This document shows positions 8,220 to 15,877 of a DNA stretch of 32,359 bases, one piece after another. The translations under genes were made by a program, and so were the position numbers. How positions within the stretch are numbered: the stretch's first letter is position 1; each line of letters starts with the position of its first letter. The notes below the pieces were generated by a model. The model was not told the DNA's origin. It saw only the letters and a list, made by a program, of their open reading frames with translations, and did not search any database. The DNA is from an uncultured Candidatus Melainabacteria bacterium (GTDB taxonomy: Bacteria > Cyanobacteriota > Vampirovibrionia > Gastranaerophilales > Gastranaerophilaceae): positions 1 to 32,359 of the forward strand of contig CAKUZO010000015.1 in assembly GCA_934717895.1 (NCBI GenBank), in the 5' to 3' direction.

Positions 8220-9014
8220 TTACGCAAACCAGTTACAAGAATCACCCTTGCACAAGATGTTTTCAAGATTTGTCATAACATCTTCCTTTGTCATCTCGTA
8301 AGTTACCGGTGTAATTGAAATCATATTGTTTTTAACCGCTGCAATGTCAGTATTTGATCCAACCGGCTCATTAATAAGCTCGCCTGCAAGCCAGTAATAA
8401 ACCTTACCACGAGGGTCTACTCGCTTTTCATAGTTATCGGTAAACATTCTACGCCCAAGCTCAGTTATCGCAACGCCAGCGATATCCTCTTCATCTAACG
8501 CCGGAATATTTACATTCAAAATACTTTTTTTAGGAAACGTAAATTCTTTCAATTTTGGTAAAAGCAAATTGGCAAATTTAGCCGAATACTTAAACATTTC
8601 ATATTCATAATGCATAGAAGCCAAAGAAATTGCAATACTCGGAATTCCAAGCATAGCACCTTCCATAGCACAACTAACTGTACCGGAATACAAAATATCA
8701 GCTCCAAGATTTGGGCCATGGTTAATTCCGGAAATAACAACATCAGGTTGCTCTTTGTCACTCAAAATTGCACTAACACCAATCTTTACACAATCACCTG
8801 GGGTTCCGGTTGTAACCCAAGCCCGTTTAACTCCATGGTATGCCTCAACCTCTTCGACTCTCAAAGGAGTATGCATTGTCAAAGAATGTCCGGCCGCACT
8901 TCGCTCTCTATCAGGAGCTATTACATAAACCTCATGTTTTTCTGCAAGTGCCTCTGCCAAGCATCTAATTCCGTTTGAAGCTATCCCATCGTCGTTTGAA
9001 ACTAATATTTTCAT
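8220..9014 (-). CDS. surE: 5'/3'-nucleotidase SurE (survival protein)
   Basis: Metal-dependent phosphatase that removes phosphate from 5'- or 3'-nucleoside monophosphates. 264 residues. Active-site motifs are all present: SNDDG at the N-terminus (metal ligands D8 and D9), APDRERSAAGHSLT (S39) and SGINHGPNLG (N97). GTPGDCVK lies at about 70-77. Start: ATG at 9014-9012 with GAGGAG upstream. It converges on the SPOR operon. The region upstream on its strand is the gene-less repeat stretch, so it probably has its own promoter; several TATTAT-like hexamers lie upstream but I cannot choose among them. Confidence 0.95.
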   Translation of the reverse strand: MKILVSNDDGIASNGIRCLAEALAEKHEVYVIAPDRERSAAGHSLTMHTPLRVEEVEAYHGVKRAWVTTGTPGDCVKIGVSAILSDKEQPDVVISGINHGPNLGADILYSGTVSCAMEGAMLGIPSIAISLASMHYEYEMFKYSAKFANLLLPKLKEFTFPKKSILNVNIPALDEEDIAGVAITELGRRMFTDNYEKRVDPRGKVYYWLAGELINEPVGSNTDIAAVKNNMISITPVTYEMTKEDVMTNLENILCKGDSCNWFA

Positions 9015-9250
9015 TAAAAAATCTCCTCAACCCTATAATACTATAATATTTCAAAGAATAATTGAATTAGACCGCAGAATATTAAGTTATGTAACAATAT
9101 ATGAGAAATATGACTCAATTATATCAATTTTATATATCAAAAATTGTTTATATATATGACACGAGGAAAGCATAAAACGAGGAATCAAGAAAACGTTTTA
9201 TTGCACACTACACTTCACACTATTACGAGGAATTATTCAAAGAATTCCAA

Positions 9251-9281
9251 CGCCATTTCAAAAAGAAATGGTGTTTTTTTT
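9251..9281 (+). terminator. Strong intrinsic terminator with no assigned gene
   Basis: Stem CGCCATTTC / GAAATGGTG (nine pairs with one G-U), loop AAAAA, then eight T. It points rightward although the flanking genes both run left, so it must end some unidentified plus-strand transcript, perhaps a small RNA starting within 9020-9200. I find no convincing promoter for it. Confidence 0.65.
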
Positions 9282-9283
9282 GA

Positions 9284-9520
9284 GCGTGCCGCTCAACCCG
9301 CCCATTGGGAAATCGGTACAACTTTAAAGGCTATGGACGCACGTAGCCCATTAGGTTTTATGACATAGTTTTTTCAAATAACCGTTTACAAAGCGTGCAC
9401 TCAACCCGCCCATTGGGAAATTGGTACAACTTTAAAGGCTATGGACGCACGTATCCCATTAGGTCTTATGACATAGTTTTTTCAAACAACCGTTTACAAA
9501 GCGTGCCGCTCAACCCGCCC
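9284..9520. repeat. 109-bp tandem repeat, two full copies plus a 20-bp partial copy
   Basis: Copies begin at 9284, 9393 and 9501, each with GCGTGC followed by CTCAACCCGCCC. Copy 1 is 109 bp and copy 2 is 108 bp; they differ at about five places. The unit contains CCCATTGGG, GGACGCACGTA and CCCATTAGG, and ends in AACCGTTTACAAA. The third copy stops after CTCAACCCGCCC. The unit is richer in GC than its surroundings. It lies 3' of the pilin gene. Confidence 0.85.
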
Positions 9521-9594
9521 CGAAAGCTCTTCTAAATAAATCTTTCATATTCAAGCTCTCTATACATGAATTATTAAACTTCGTCCCTGCTTAG

Positions 9595-10401
9595 TTATCT
9601 TGGCAAACACTCCCAATAGCCTTTTGTATTGTCATCAGGACAAACATCATTAATGGCATACCAAGTACAACCAATCCCGTTAGCAGATTGTTTTGAATAC
9701 TTTGAGCAAGGCATACCTAATAAATTATTTATTCCACCGGAACTCAAATCACCAAGCTCTTCATCAGTATATCTTTTCATTTGCTTTCGACCAACTAGCC
9801 TATCAGAACTATCAACAATAAACATAAATAAATCGTGCCCCATTCTATTAGGCGGTTTTATTCCGTTTACATCAACACAAAAGACAATATGTTTTCCGTC
9901 TAAATCCCCATTAATATTTGCTTTTATTGTCATTCCGTTTGCTAAAACTTTATCTGGTGTTGTAAATGTAAAACTCTGCCCATTTGTATAACGTTTTACG
10001 TGCCCATCAGAATATATTGAATATTGAATGTTATTAGGCACAACTCCATTGGTGGTGTGTACGTGTTTATAAAACTCTTTTATAAACTCATTTCTTTTAT
10101 AATATCCTTTCTCTGGGGAATATACTACATAATCGTTGTACAAAGAATTACTTCCTGTTTCTTGTTTAACCATCAATACTGCTTGATTTATAAGCGAATA
10201 GGCAGCCTTAAACTGAGTTTCTAAGGACTTTTTCTGATACTGAAACATAAGTGTTGGAATAGTAAAAGCTGCAACAACACCGATTATTCCGAGGGTGATT
10301 AAAACCTCAGCAAGTGTGAAGGCAACTCGACGAGATTTGTTACAATTGGCTACTTGCGTAGCGTCGGGGGGAGGGGCAATAATCGACTTATTATTAATCA
10401 T
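9595..10401 (-). CDS. Type IV pilin-like / pseudopilin protein
   Basis: 268 residues. The class III signal is clear: a positively charged leader ending SRRVA, predicted cleavage A27|F28, mature FTLAEVLITLGIIGVVAAF with Glu at mature position 5 (E32), and a 20-residue hydrophobic helix. The C-terminal globular part carries several cysteines (for example GMPCSKY, GIGCTWY, NDVCPDD, YWECLPR), which may form disulfides outside the cell. This type is abundant in Gastranaerophilales. The leader is unusually long (27 residues) and includes PPP at 10-12, encoded by CCCCTCCCCCC. Start: ATG 10401 with AAGGAG upstream. It may join a pilus, a type II secretion system or a DNA-uptake machine; neighbours do not decide this. 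Confidence 0.85.
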   Translation of the reverse strand: MINNKSIIAPPPDATQVANCNKSRRVAFTLAEVLITLGIIGVVAAFTIPTLMFQYQKKSLETQFKAAYSLINQAVLMVKQETGSNSLYNDYVVYSPEKGYYKRNEFIKEFYKHVHTTNGVVPNNIQYSIYSDGHVKRYTNGQSFTFTTPDKVLANGMTIKANINGDLDGKHIVFCVDVNGIKPPNRMGHDLFMFIVDSSDRLVGRKQMKRYTDEELGDLSSGGINNLLGMPCSKYSKQSANGIGCTWYAINDVCPDDNTKGYWECLPR

Positions 10402-10450
10402 GCTCTTAACTCCTTATAATATTATTATTCTATATTTTACTACATTTTTA

Positions 10451-10469
10451 TACAGGTTACAAGCCTGTA
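10451..10469 (-). terminator. Possible hydG terminator hairpin
   Basis: TACAGG / CCTGTA with a 7-base loop, 24 bases past the hydG stop on the minus strand. No proper T-run follows, so termination would be inefficient. It may instead be only a 3'-end stabilising hairpin. Confidence 0.3.
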
Positions 10470-10492
10470 AGATTATTTTACGCAAATTAAGG

Positions 10493-11914
10493 TTAGAAAT
10501 TAAAATCTCTTTCGCCTTGTTCTATTTTTCCTAAGTCTTCTGCAACTTTTAATTTGACGCATTCCGGGCATTCAAGAGTTTTTTGCTCTTTTTCAATAAG
10601 CTTTTCTCCAACTGCTTTGGTTTCTTCTGATGCGTAATCTTCTAAATATTCTTTAAGGGTTAAAATCGCATTTGGGTGGCAGAAATTATGGATTTGCTTG
10701 TCTTTACAGATTTCCATAAATCTGTCGCCTGTTCTTCCGTTTCTGTAACAAGCTGTACAGAAACTTGGCAAATATCCAAGTTCCATAAGCCATTTAATAA
10801 CTTCATCAAGCGGACGTCTGTCTGAAACGTCAAATTGTGCAGAGTCTTCTTTTTCTGGCATTGGTTGAAAATATCCGCCAACACTTGTTTTGGAACCACC
10901 TGAAACTTGTGAAACACCAAGCTTTAATAATTTTTTTCTGCATTCGGGAGTTTCTCTTGTCGAAACAATCATGCCCGTGTAAGGGACGGCAATTCTGATA
11001 CAAGCAACAATTTTAGCAAACGTATCATCGTCAATCCCGTTATCAAATACATCTGGATCAATGTCGTCTGCACGACGAATTCTTGGAACGCTGATTGTGT
11101 GAGGACCGACGCCATAAGCAGCTTCTAAGTGTTCGGCGTGCATCAAAACACCGGCAAATTCGTATCTATAAGATTCTAACCCGAATAACACACCTAGTCC
11201 GACATCATCAATTCCGCCTTCCATTGCTCTATCCATGGCTTCCGTATGGTATTTGTAATTGTGCTTAGGCCCTGTCGGGTGAAGGGTTTCATAGCTTTCT
11301 TTATTATATGTTTCTTGGAACAGAATATATGTGCCAATTCCGGCATCGTGTAACTTTTTGTAATTTTCAACAGTTGTAGCTGCAATATTGACATTCACAC
11401 GACGTATTGAACCGTTTTCGTGCTTGATAGAATAAATCGTTTTGATTGAGTCTAAAATGTATTCAATCGGGTTGTTTACAGGGTCTTCACCTGTTTCAAG
11501 GGCAAGTCTTTTGTGCCCCATATCTTGAAGTGCCATAACTTCACGAGCAATTTCTTCTTGTGTCAATTTTTTACGAGGAATATGTTTGTTTTTTGCGTGG
11601 TATGGGCAATAAACACAACCGTTTACACAATAATTTGACAAATACAAAGGTGCAAACAAAACAATTCTGTTTCCGTAATAATCTTGTTTAATCTTTTTAG
11701 CAAGTTCAAAAATCTCTTGATTTTTATCTTCAAGTTCGCAAGCTAAAAGAACTGAGGCTTCTCGATGAGTCAAACCTTTTTCAAGCCTTGCTTTTTCAAG
11801 AATTTTGTTTATTAACTCAACATTATTTTTATTTTCTTCGGCATATTTTAAAGTATCTAAAATTTCTTCGTGTGAAATAAATTCTTCGGCATTGTGTGAT
11901 TTTGGATTATACAT
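10493..11914 (-). CDS. hydG: [FeFe]-hydrogenase H-cluster maturase HydG (radical SAM tyrosine lyase)
   Basis: HydG cleaves tyrosine to supply CO and CN ligands for the hydrogenase H-cluster. 473 residues, the usual length. The radical SAM cysteines are C96, C100 and C103 in NYCVNGCVYC. The second cluster, which separates HydG from the thiamine enzyme ThiH, is the C-terminal CX2CX22C (C386, C389, C412) in FCTACYRNGRTGDRF and NFCHPNA. An extra CPEC lies near the end. Start: ATG 11914 with GGGAGAG upstream. HydE, HydF and the hydrogenase itself are not in this window. Its presence implies anaerobic H2 metabolism. Confidence 0.95.
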   Translation of the reverse strand: MYNPKSHNAEEFISHEEILDTLKYAEENKNNVELINKILEKARLEKGLTHREASVLLACELEDKNQEIFELAKKIKQDYYGNRIVLFAPLYLSNYCVNGCVYCPYHAKNKHIPRKKLTQEEIAREVMALQDMGHKRLALETGEDPVNNPIEYILDSIKTIYSIKHENGSIRRVNVNIAATTVENYKKLHDAGIGTYILFQETYNKESYETLHPTGPKHNYKYHTEAMDRAMEGGIDDVGLGVLFGLESYRYEFAGVLMHAEHLEAAYGVGPHTISVPRIRRADDIDPDVFDNGIDDDTFAKIVACIRIAVPYTGMIVSTRETPECRKKLLKLGVSQVSGGSKTSVGGYFQPMPEKEDSAQFDVSDRRPLDEVIKWLMELGYLPSFCTACYRNGRTGDRFMEICKDKQIHNFCHPNAILTLKEYLEDYASEETKAVGEKLIEKEQKTLECPECVKLKVAEDLGKIEQGERDFNF

Positions 11915-11970
11915 AATTTCTCTCCCTAATATCTACATGATAACCCTGACAAAGCCAAAAGTAAAGTTTA

Positions 11971-13023
11971 CTAATTCCTCACGATAAATCCGCCACCTAT
12001 TAGGTGCTTGTCGTTTAAATCATAAATTACGCAAGATTGTCCGTTTGTAACTGAGTTTACAGGTTCAAAGAATTCTATATCTACGAAGTCGTCAAATACG
12101 CTGACATGTGCTTTTTGATGTGGCATGTTGTAGCGAATTTTAACCCATGCGTCAAATTCTCTTTTTTGTATCGGGTAAGACCAGTTCAAATCAACTACTT
12201 TGAGTGTTTTGCGGTAGTTGTCGTCTTCGCGACCGAGATAAACGATGTTTTTTTGTGCATCAATATCAATTACGTATAAAGGATATGGTGCTGCAATTCC
12301 GATACCTTTTCTTTGCCCGATTGTATAACGGTAAGCTCCCTCATGTTCTCCCCATTTTTTACCGGTTAAAATATCGATAAAATCGCCTTTTTTAACTCCG
12401 AATTTATCAATTAAAAAGCTTTTTGTTGTAACAGGTTTTTGAATAAAACAAATGTCTTGGCTCTCTTTTGAGTCTTTTGGCGGTAAGTTGAAATCTTTTG
12501 CAATTTGCTTAACCTGAGCTTTTTCATAGTGATAAAGCGGGAAAAGTGTTTTGGAAAGATGTTTTTGGTTCAACCTGTATAAAAAGTAGAGTTGGTCTTT
12601 GTGCTCGTCTTTTGCCGGATAAAGCTTGTAAAACCCGTCAATATTTCTGATATCTGCATAGTGACCTGTTGCAAAATAGTCCGCATCAAGGATTTCGGTT
12701 GCATAATCAAATAAAATCCCCCATTTTACATGCTGATTGCACATAATGCAAGGGTTTGGGGTTTTTCCCAACTTATAAGAATTAACAAAGTAATCAATAA
12801 CTTTTTCTTGAAATCTGTCAATTGTATTAAATACAATAAGCTCAATTCCAAGCATATCTGCAACTCGTTTGGCGTTTTGTACGACAGTGTTGGCAGAAGT
12901 TGTATCTGTCATTTTGCCTGTCAAACCTATTACCTTATATCCTTGTTGTTGGAGTAAAAGTGCGGTGACAGAACTGTCAACTCCACCACTCATTGCAACA
13001 ACTACTGTTTTTTGTTTTTCCAT
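11971..13023 (-). CDS. mnmA: tRNA-specific 2-thiouridylase MnmA
   Basis: Places sulfur on U34 of Lys, Glu and Gln tRNAs using ATP. 350 residues. The PP-loop reads MSGGVDSSV (11-19). The first catalytic cysteine lies in TPNPCIMCN (C95) and the second in SKESQDICFI (C192). GQRKGIGI and the C-terminal barrel are also present. The start is ATG 13023. There is no Shine-Dalgarno site, but a perfect TATAAT lies exactly six bases before the ATG, so the message is probably leaderless. Divergent from glmU, 65 bp apart. Confidence 0.96.
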   Translation of the reverse strand: MEKQKTVVVAMSGGVDSSVTALLLQQQGYKVIGLTGKMTDTTSANTVVQNAKRVADMLGIELIVFNTIDRFQEKVIDYFVNSYKLGKTPNPCIMCNQHVKWGILFDYATEILDADYFATGHYADIRNIDGFYKLYPAKDEHKDQLYFLYRLNQKHLSKTLFPLYHYEKAQVKQIAKDFNLPPKDSKESQDICFIQKPVTTKSFLIDKFGVKKGDFIDILTGKKWGEHEGAYRYTIGQRKGIGIAAPYPLYVIDIDAQKNIVYLGREDDNYRKTLKVVDLNWSYPIQKREFDAWVKIRYNMPHQKAHVSVFDDFVDIEFFEPVNSVTNGQSCVIYDLNDKHLIGGGFIVRN

Positions 13024-13029
13024 ATCAAG

Positions 13030-13035
13030 ATTATA
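13030..13035 (-). promoter_or_regulatory. -10 element of mnmA, predicted leaderless start
   Basis: TATAAT on the minus strand, followed by six bases (CTTGAT) and the ATG. The hexamer 17 nt upstream (TTTTAC) is a poor -35. Confidence 0.55.
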
Positions 13036-13088
13036 AACTAAAAGTTTTTATAGTAAAATAAAATTAAAATAAATTTAAGGAGAGAAAC

Positions 13089-14363
13089 ATGGAAAATATT
13101 AAATCAGTAATTCTTGCAGCAGGAAAAGGCACAAGAATGAAGTCAAACACATCAAAAGTTTTACATCAAATCTTTGGAAAACCTTTGTTGGGGTACGTTT
13201 TAGATAATGTAAAAAATATAGTAAATGAATCTTTTGTAATTGTCGGACATCACGCAGAAGAGGTTACAGAATATGTTCAAAAAAATTATGCAAATGCAAA
13301 AACTGTTCTTCAAACTCCGCAATTGGGTACAGGGCATGCTGTTTCTATGGTTTGTCCTTCATTAGAAGATTTTGATGGACAAGTGATTATCCTTTGTGGA
13401 GATACTCCGCTTATTACAGAAAAAACGTTGAAAGAATTTGTTGAATATCACAATTCAATCAATTCTGATTTGACTGTTATGAGTACGATTTTTGATAATC
13501 CAACTAATTATGGCAGAATTATTCGTGAAAGTGACAATTCTTTAAAATGCATTGTCGAAGAAAAAGACGCAACTCCTGAACAAAAAGCTGTAAAAGAGGT
13601 TAATGCCGGAATTTATTGTTTAAACTGGGCAAAAATCAAACCTGCTTTTTCTCAACTGACAAGTAATAATGCGCAAGGTGAATATTATTTGACTGATATT
13701 ATAGCTTGGGGAAAGAAAAACTCTCTTAACGTAAATGCATATATCTTGGAAAACAGTGATGAAATCTATGGTATCAATTCCCGTATTAACCTTGCAGAAG
13801 CGACGAAACTTATGAACCAAAGAAAATTGCATGAATTGATGGTTGAAGGTGTTACGATTGTTGATCCGGCATCTACTTGGATTTCTGATGATACTGAAAT
13901 TGGTGCTGATACAATTATTTATCCGTCAACTTATATTGAAGGCAAAAATAAAATCGGTAAAAACTGTAAAATCGGTCCTTGTGCTCATTTAAGAGGCGAT
14001 GTTGAAATTGATGACAATTGCAAAATCGGAAACTTTGTAGAAGTTAAAAAAGCAAAAATCGGGCATAACACAAACGCAGGACATTTGAGTTACATCGGAG
14101 ATGCAGAATTTGGTTCTCATATTAATATTGGTGCCGGAACAATTACGGCAAACTATGATCCGATTAGCAAAAAGAAAAGTAAAACTATTCTCAAAGACAA
14201 TGTCAAAATCGGCTCAAATACAGTTCTTGTGGCTCCGGTTGAAATCGGTGAAGGAACAAACGTAGGAGCAGGAAGTGTTATTACCAAAAACCTTGGCGAA
14301 TGGTTACTTGCCATAACAAGAGCCCCATTGAGAACTATTGAAGGCTGGGTTAAGAGAAAATAA
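13089..14363 (+). CDS. glmU: Bifunctional UDP-N-acetylglucosamine pyrophosphorylase / glucosamine-1-phosphate N-acetyltransferase
   Basis: Makes UDP-GlcNAc for peptidoglycan and lipopolysaccharide. The N-terminal uridyltransferase begins VILAAGKGTRMK (7-18). The C-terminal left-handed beta-helix has hexapeptide repeats from about 265 onward, with catalytic-type residues H332 and Y335 in GHLSYIGDAE and N355 in ITANYD. At 424 residues it is about 30 shorter than the E. coli enzyme, with a short C-terminal tail, but both active sites are present. Start: ATG with AAGGAGAG upstream. A strong terminator follows. Confidence 0.96.
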   Translation: MENIKSVILAAGKGTRMKSNTSKVLHQIFGKPLLGYVLDNVKNIVNESFVIVGHHAEEVTEYVQKNYANAKTVLQTPQLGTGHAVSMVCPSLEDFDGQVIILCGDTPLITEKTLKEFVEYHNSINSDLTVMSTIFDNPTNYGRIIRESDNSLKCIVEEKDATPEQKAVKEVNAGIYCLNWAKIKPAFSQLTSNNAQGEYYLTDIIAWGKKNSLNVNAYILENSDEIYGINSRINLAEATKLMNQRKLHELMVEGVTIVDPASTWISDDTEIGADTIIYPSTYIEGKNKIGKNCKIGPCAHLRGDVEIDDNCKIGNFVEVKKAKIGHNTNAGHLSYIGDAEFGSHINIGAGTITANYDPISKKKSKTILKDNVKIGSNTVLVAPVEIGEGTNVGAGSVITKNLGEWLLAITRAPLRTIEGWVKRK

Positions 14364-14377
14364 CTTAAATAAAAATT

Positions 14378-14406
14378 AAAAAGCTCTGAGAAATCAGAGC
14401 TTTTTT
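14378..14406 (+). terminator. Intrinsic terminator after glmU, bidirectional
   Basis: Stem AAAAAGCTCTGA / TCAGAGCTTTTTT with a GAAA loop. A-run and T-run flank it on both sides, so it can stop glmU (+) and anything that reads through the SRP RNA gene (-). Confidence 0.92.
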
Positions 14407-14428
14407 AATGTATAAATTTTTATAAAAA

Positions 14429-14682
14429 CCGCACCACTGTCTATCGAATTAGAAAAATAAAATTTCAAAATACATTACCTCTTTTTAAAAGAATGATACC
14501 CGTAAAGATTGCCTTAGTGCTGCTGTGTTTCCACCCTGACACGATTCGGCAGATTACGCCACCATAAATCTAAACGTCAACGATAACATATTTATCAAAG
14601 ATATTTTCCGAACCCTCACAACAGGCTCTGCACCTCGCATAAACTTCGAGTCAAGAGATTGCAATTCCCCGTGGAGTGCGGC
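14429..14682 (-). ncRNA. ffs: Signal recognition particle RNA, long bacterial type
   Basis: On the minus strand, 14542-14517 forms the universally conserved SRP domain IV. It has CAGG and AGCA internal-loop strands and a GGAA tetraloop closed by GT/AC, all within a GTG...CAC stem. This is the Ffh binding site. The transcript ends pair with each other: 5' CCGCAC-TC-CAC (near 14681) with 3' GTGGTGCGG (14437-14429). T-rich sequence follows, as expected for an RNA 3' end. At about 254 nt it is of the long type with an extra Alu-like 5' domain, as in Bacillus (which also has TTGACGTTT in the same region), rather than the roughly 100-nt short form. A good promoter lies directly upstream. Exact ends are inferred. 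Confidence 0.85.
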
Positions 14683-14688
14683 AAAACT

Positions 14689-14717
14689 AATATAACATAA
14701 AACCTGTTAATAATCAA
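14689..14717 (-). promoter_or_regulatory. Promoter of the SRP RNA
   Basis: On the minus strand: TTGATT (14717-14712), 17-nt spacer, TATATT (14694-14689) with a TG two bases upstream (extended -10). A 6-nt gap leads to G14682, the first base of the closing helix. Confidence 0.75.
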
Positions 14718-14797
14718 ATAGGTAGTTTTTATAGTCATTCGGTTAATGTAAAAATCTATTCAAGGACGTTAATAATATAACGAAAGGAGATATTTAT

Positions 14798-15190
14798 ATG
14801 AAACGATTGGATTTTTACAAATGTGAAGTTTGTGGAAACCTTGTACAAACTTTTGTTGTTGGAGGAGGTGAGCTTACGTGTTGTAATCAACCGATGACAA
14901 AACTGGATGCAAATTCAAAAGAAGATGCAATGCTCGAAAAGCATGTTCCTATTTTTGTAAAAAGTGAAAATGGTGATGATGAAGTTCGTGTAGGCGAAAT
15001 TCTTCACCCAATGATGCCAGAACACTATATTATGTTTATAGAAACTATCTCTAATGATCAAAAAGATGTACAGATTAAATTTTTGCAACCCGGTGAAGAG
15101 CCAAAAATGATTTTGCACGACAAATCAGATGGAATGAGTGCTTTTGAATTTTGTAATATTCATGGGTTGTGGGAGGGTAAAAGTGATTAA
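14798..15190 (+). CDS. dfx: Desulfoferrodoxin-type superoxide reductase (two-iron class)
   Basis: Reduces superoxide to peroxide without releasing O2, the usual defence of strict anaerobes. 130 residues. Centre I (desulforedoxin, FeCys4) is C9, C12, C28 and C29. Centre II is H49, H70, H76, C119 and H122, and the catalytic pair E47-K48 sits in LEKHVP. All ligands are present, so it should be active. Start: ATG with AAAGGAGA upstream. It overlaps the ferritin gene by 8 nt, so oxygen defence and iron storage are translated together. Confidence 0.95.
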   Translation: MKRLDFYKCEVCGNLVQTFVVGGGELTCCNQPMTKLDANSKEDAMLEKHVPIFVKSENGDDEVRVGEILHPMMPEHYIMFIETISNDQKDVQIKFLQPGEEPKMILHDKSDGMSAFEFCNIHGLWEGKSD

Positions 15191-15692
15191 AGAAAAGGTT
15201 CAAAATGTTCTTAACGCACAAATTAACAAAGAATTTTATTCGGCTTATTTGTATCTTGCTATGTCTGCTTATTTTGACGAAATTGGTTTGTTTGGTTTTG
15301 CGAACTGGACTAAGGTGCAGGCTCGCGAAGAAGTTGACCATGGAATGATTATATTTAACTATATAATTGAACGAGATGGAACAGTTGAATTGTCGCATAT
15401 TGAATCTCCGCAAAGAGATTTTTCGTCAACTTTACAAGTATTTGAGCGGATTTTAGAACACGAAAAGTTTGTGACGGAAAGTATAAATTGTGTTGCCTCA
15501 ATGAGTGATGACGAGTGTGATTTAGCGACAAGACATTTTATCAATTGGTATATTTCTGAACAGGTTGAAGAAGAAGCAAATGCTCGTGATGTTATAGATA
15601 AATTAACCATGTTTGGCGATGACAAAACAGCTCTTTACCTTTTGGACAAAGAACTCGGTGAGAGAAAGTATAAGGAGCATTTTTACAACTAA
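15183..15692 (+). CDS. ftn: Ferritin (iron-storage protein)
   Basis: 169 residues in a four-helix bundle typical of bacterial non-haem ferritin. The ferroxidase residues E17, E50, H53, E94, Q127 and E130 are all visible, in NKEFYSAY, REEVDHG, LEHEKF and ISEQVEEE. I chose GTG 15183: GGAGGG ends five bases earlier, and the protein then begins (M)IKEKVQNVLNAQINKEF as in the family. An upstream in-frame ATG (15138) would add 15 residues inside the superoxide reductase gene. It should take up and oxidise Fe(II), which also limits Fenton chemistry from the peroxide made by its partner. Confidence 0.93.
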   Translation: MIKEKVQNVLNAQINKEFYSAYLYLAMSAYFDEIGLFGFANWTKVQAREEVDHGMIIFNYIIERDGTVELSHIESPQRDFSSTLQVFERILEHEKFVTESINCVASMSDDECDLATRHFINWYISEQVEEEANARDVIDKLTMFGDDKTALYLLDKELGERKYKEHFYN

Positions 15693-15812
15693 GTGAGAAG
15701 TGAAAAGTGAATTGTGAAAAGACCATTTCGTTTACTTCTGCTATAATAATAAATTTATATTATGCGAAGTTTTGATTTAGACTTTTCACTTTTCACGTTT
15801 CACTTCTCACTT
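15691..15812. repeat. Long imperfect inverted repeat (possible MITE or repetitive hairpin element)
   Basis: Left arm 15691-15721 (AAGTGAGAAGTGAAAAGTGA...) and right arm 15782-15812 are reverse complements at 28 of 31 positions. The 60-base middle is itself nearly palindromic around AAATTT (near 15750). The left arm begins inside the ferritin stop codon. The whole could fold into one long hairpin in the ferritin message. The arms are made of GTGAAAA-like units. Confidence 0.8.
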
Positions 15813-15842
15813 GTTGCTAATTATTGCAATTTTGTAACCTAT

Positions 15843-15871
15843 TTGTCCTAATTGCCAAAATAGCTTATGAT
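15843..15871 (+). promoter_or_regulatory. Promoter of the signalling operon, predicted leaderless start
   Basis: TTGTCC (15843-15848), 17-nt spacer, TATGAT (15866-15871), then six bases and the ATG at 15878. No Shine-Dalgarno site lies in front of that ATG. Confidence 0.6.
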
Positions 15872-15877
15872 ATTAGT

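Larger units (their letters stand above)
9015..9594. other. Gene-less stretch with orphan terminator and tandem repeat
   Basis: About 580 bases between surE and the pilin gene (both minus strand). It holds the surE leader, an AT-rich part, three copies of ACGAGGAA (near 9162, 9178 and 9225), a strong plus-strand terminator (9251-9281) and a 109-bp tandem repeat (9284-9520). A frame from 9144 to 9368 is open on the plus strand, but it runs through the terminator and into the repeat and looks like no protein I know. Confidence 0.6.

Noticed and set aside
9144..9368. 74-codon open frame in the surE-pilin gap
   Set aside because: It crosses a strong terminator and runs into the tandem repeat, has no clear ribosome site, and resembles no protein family I know.
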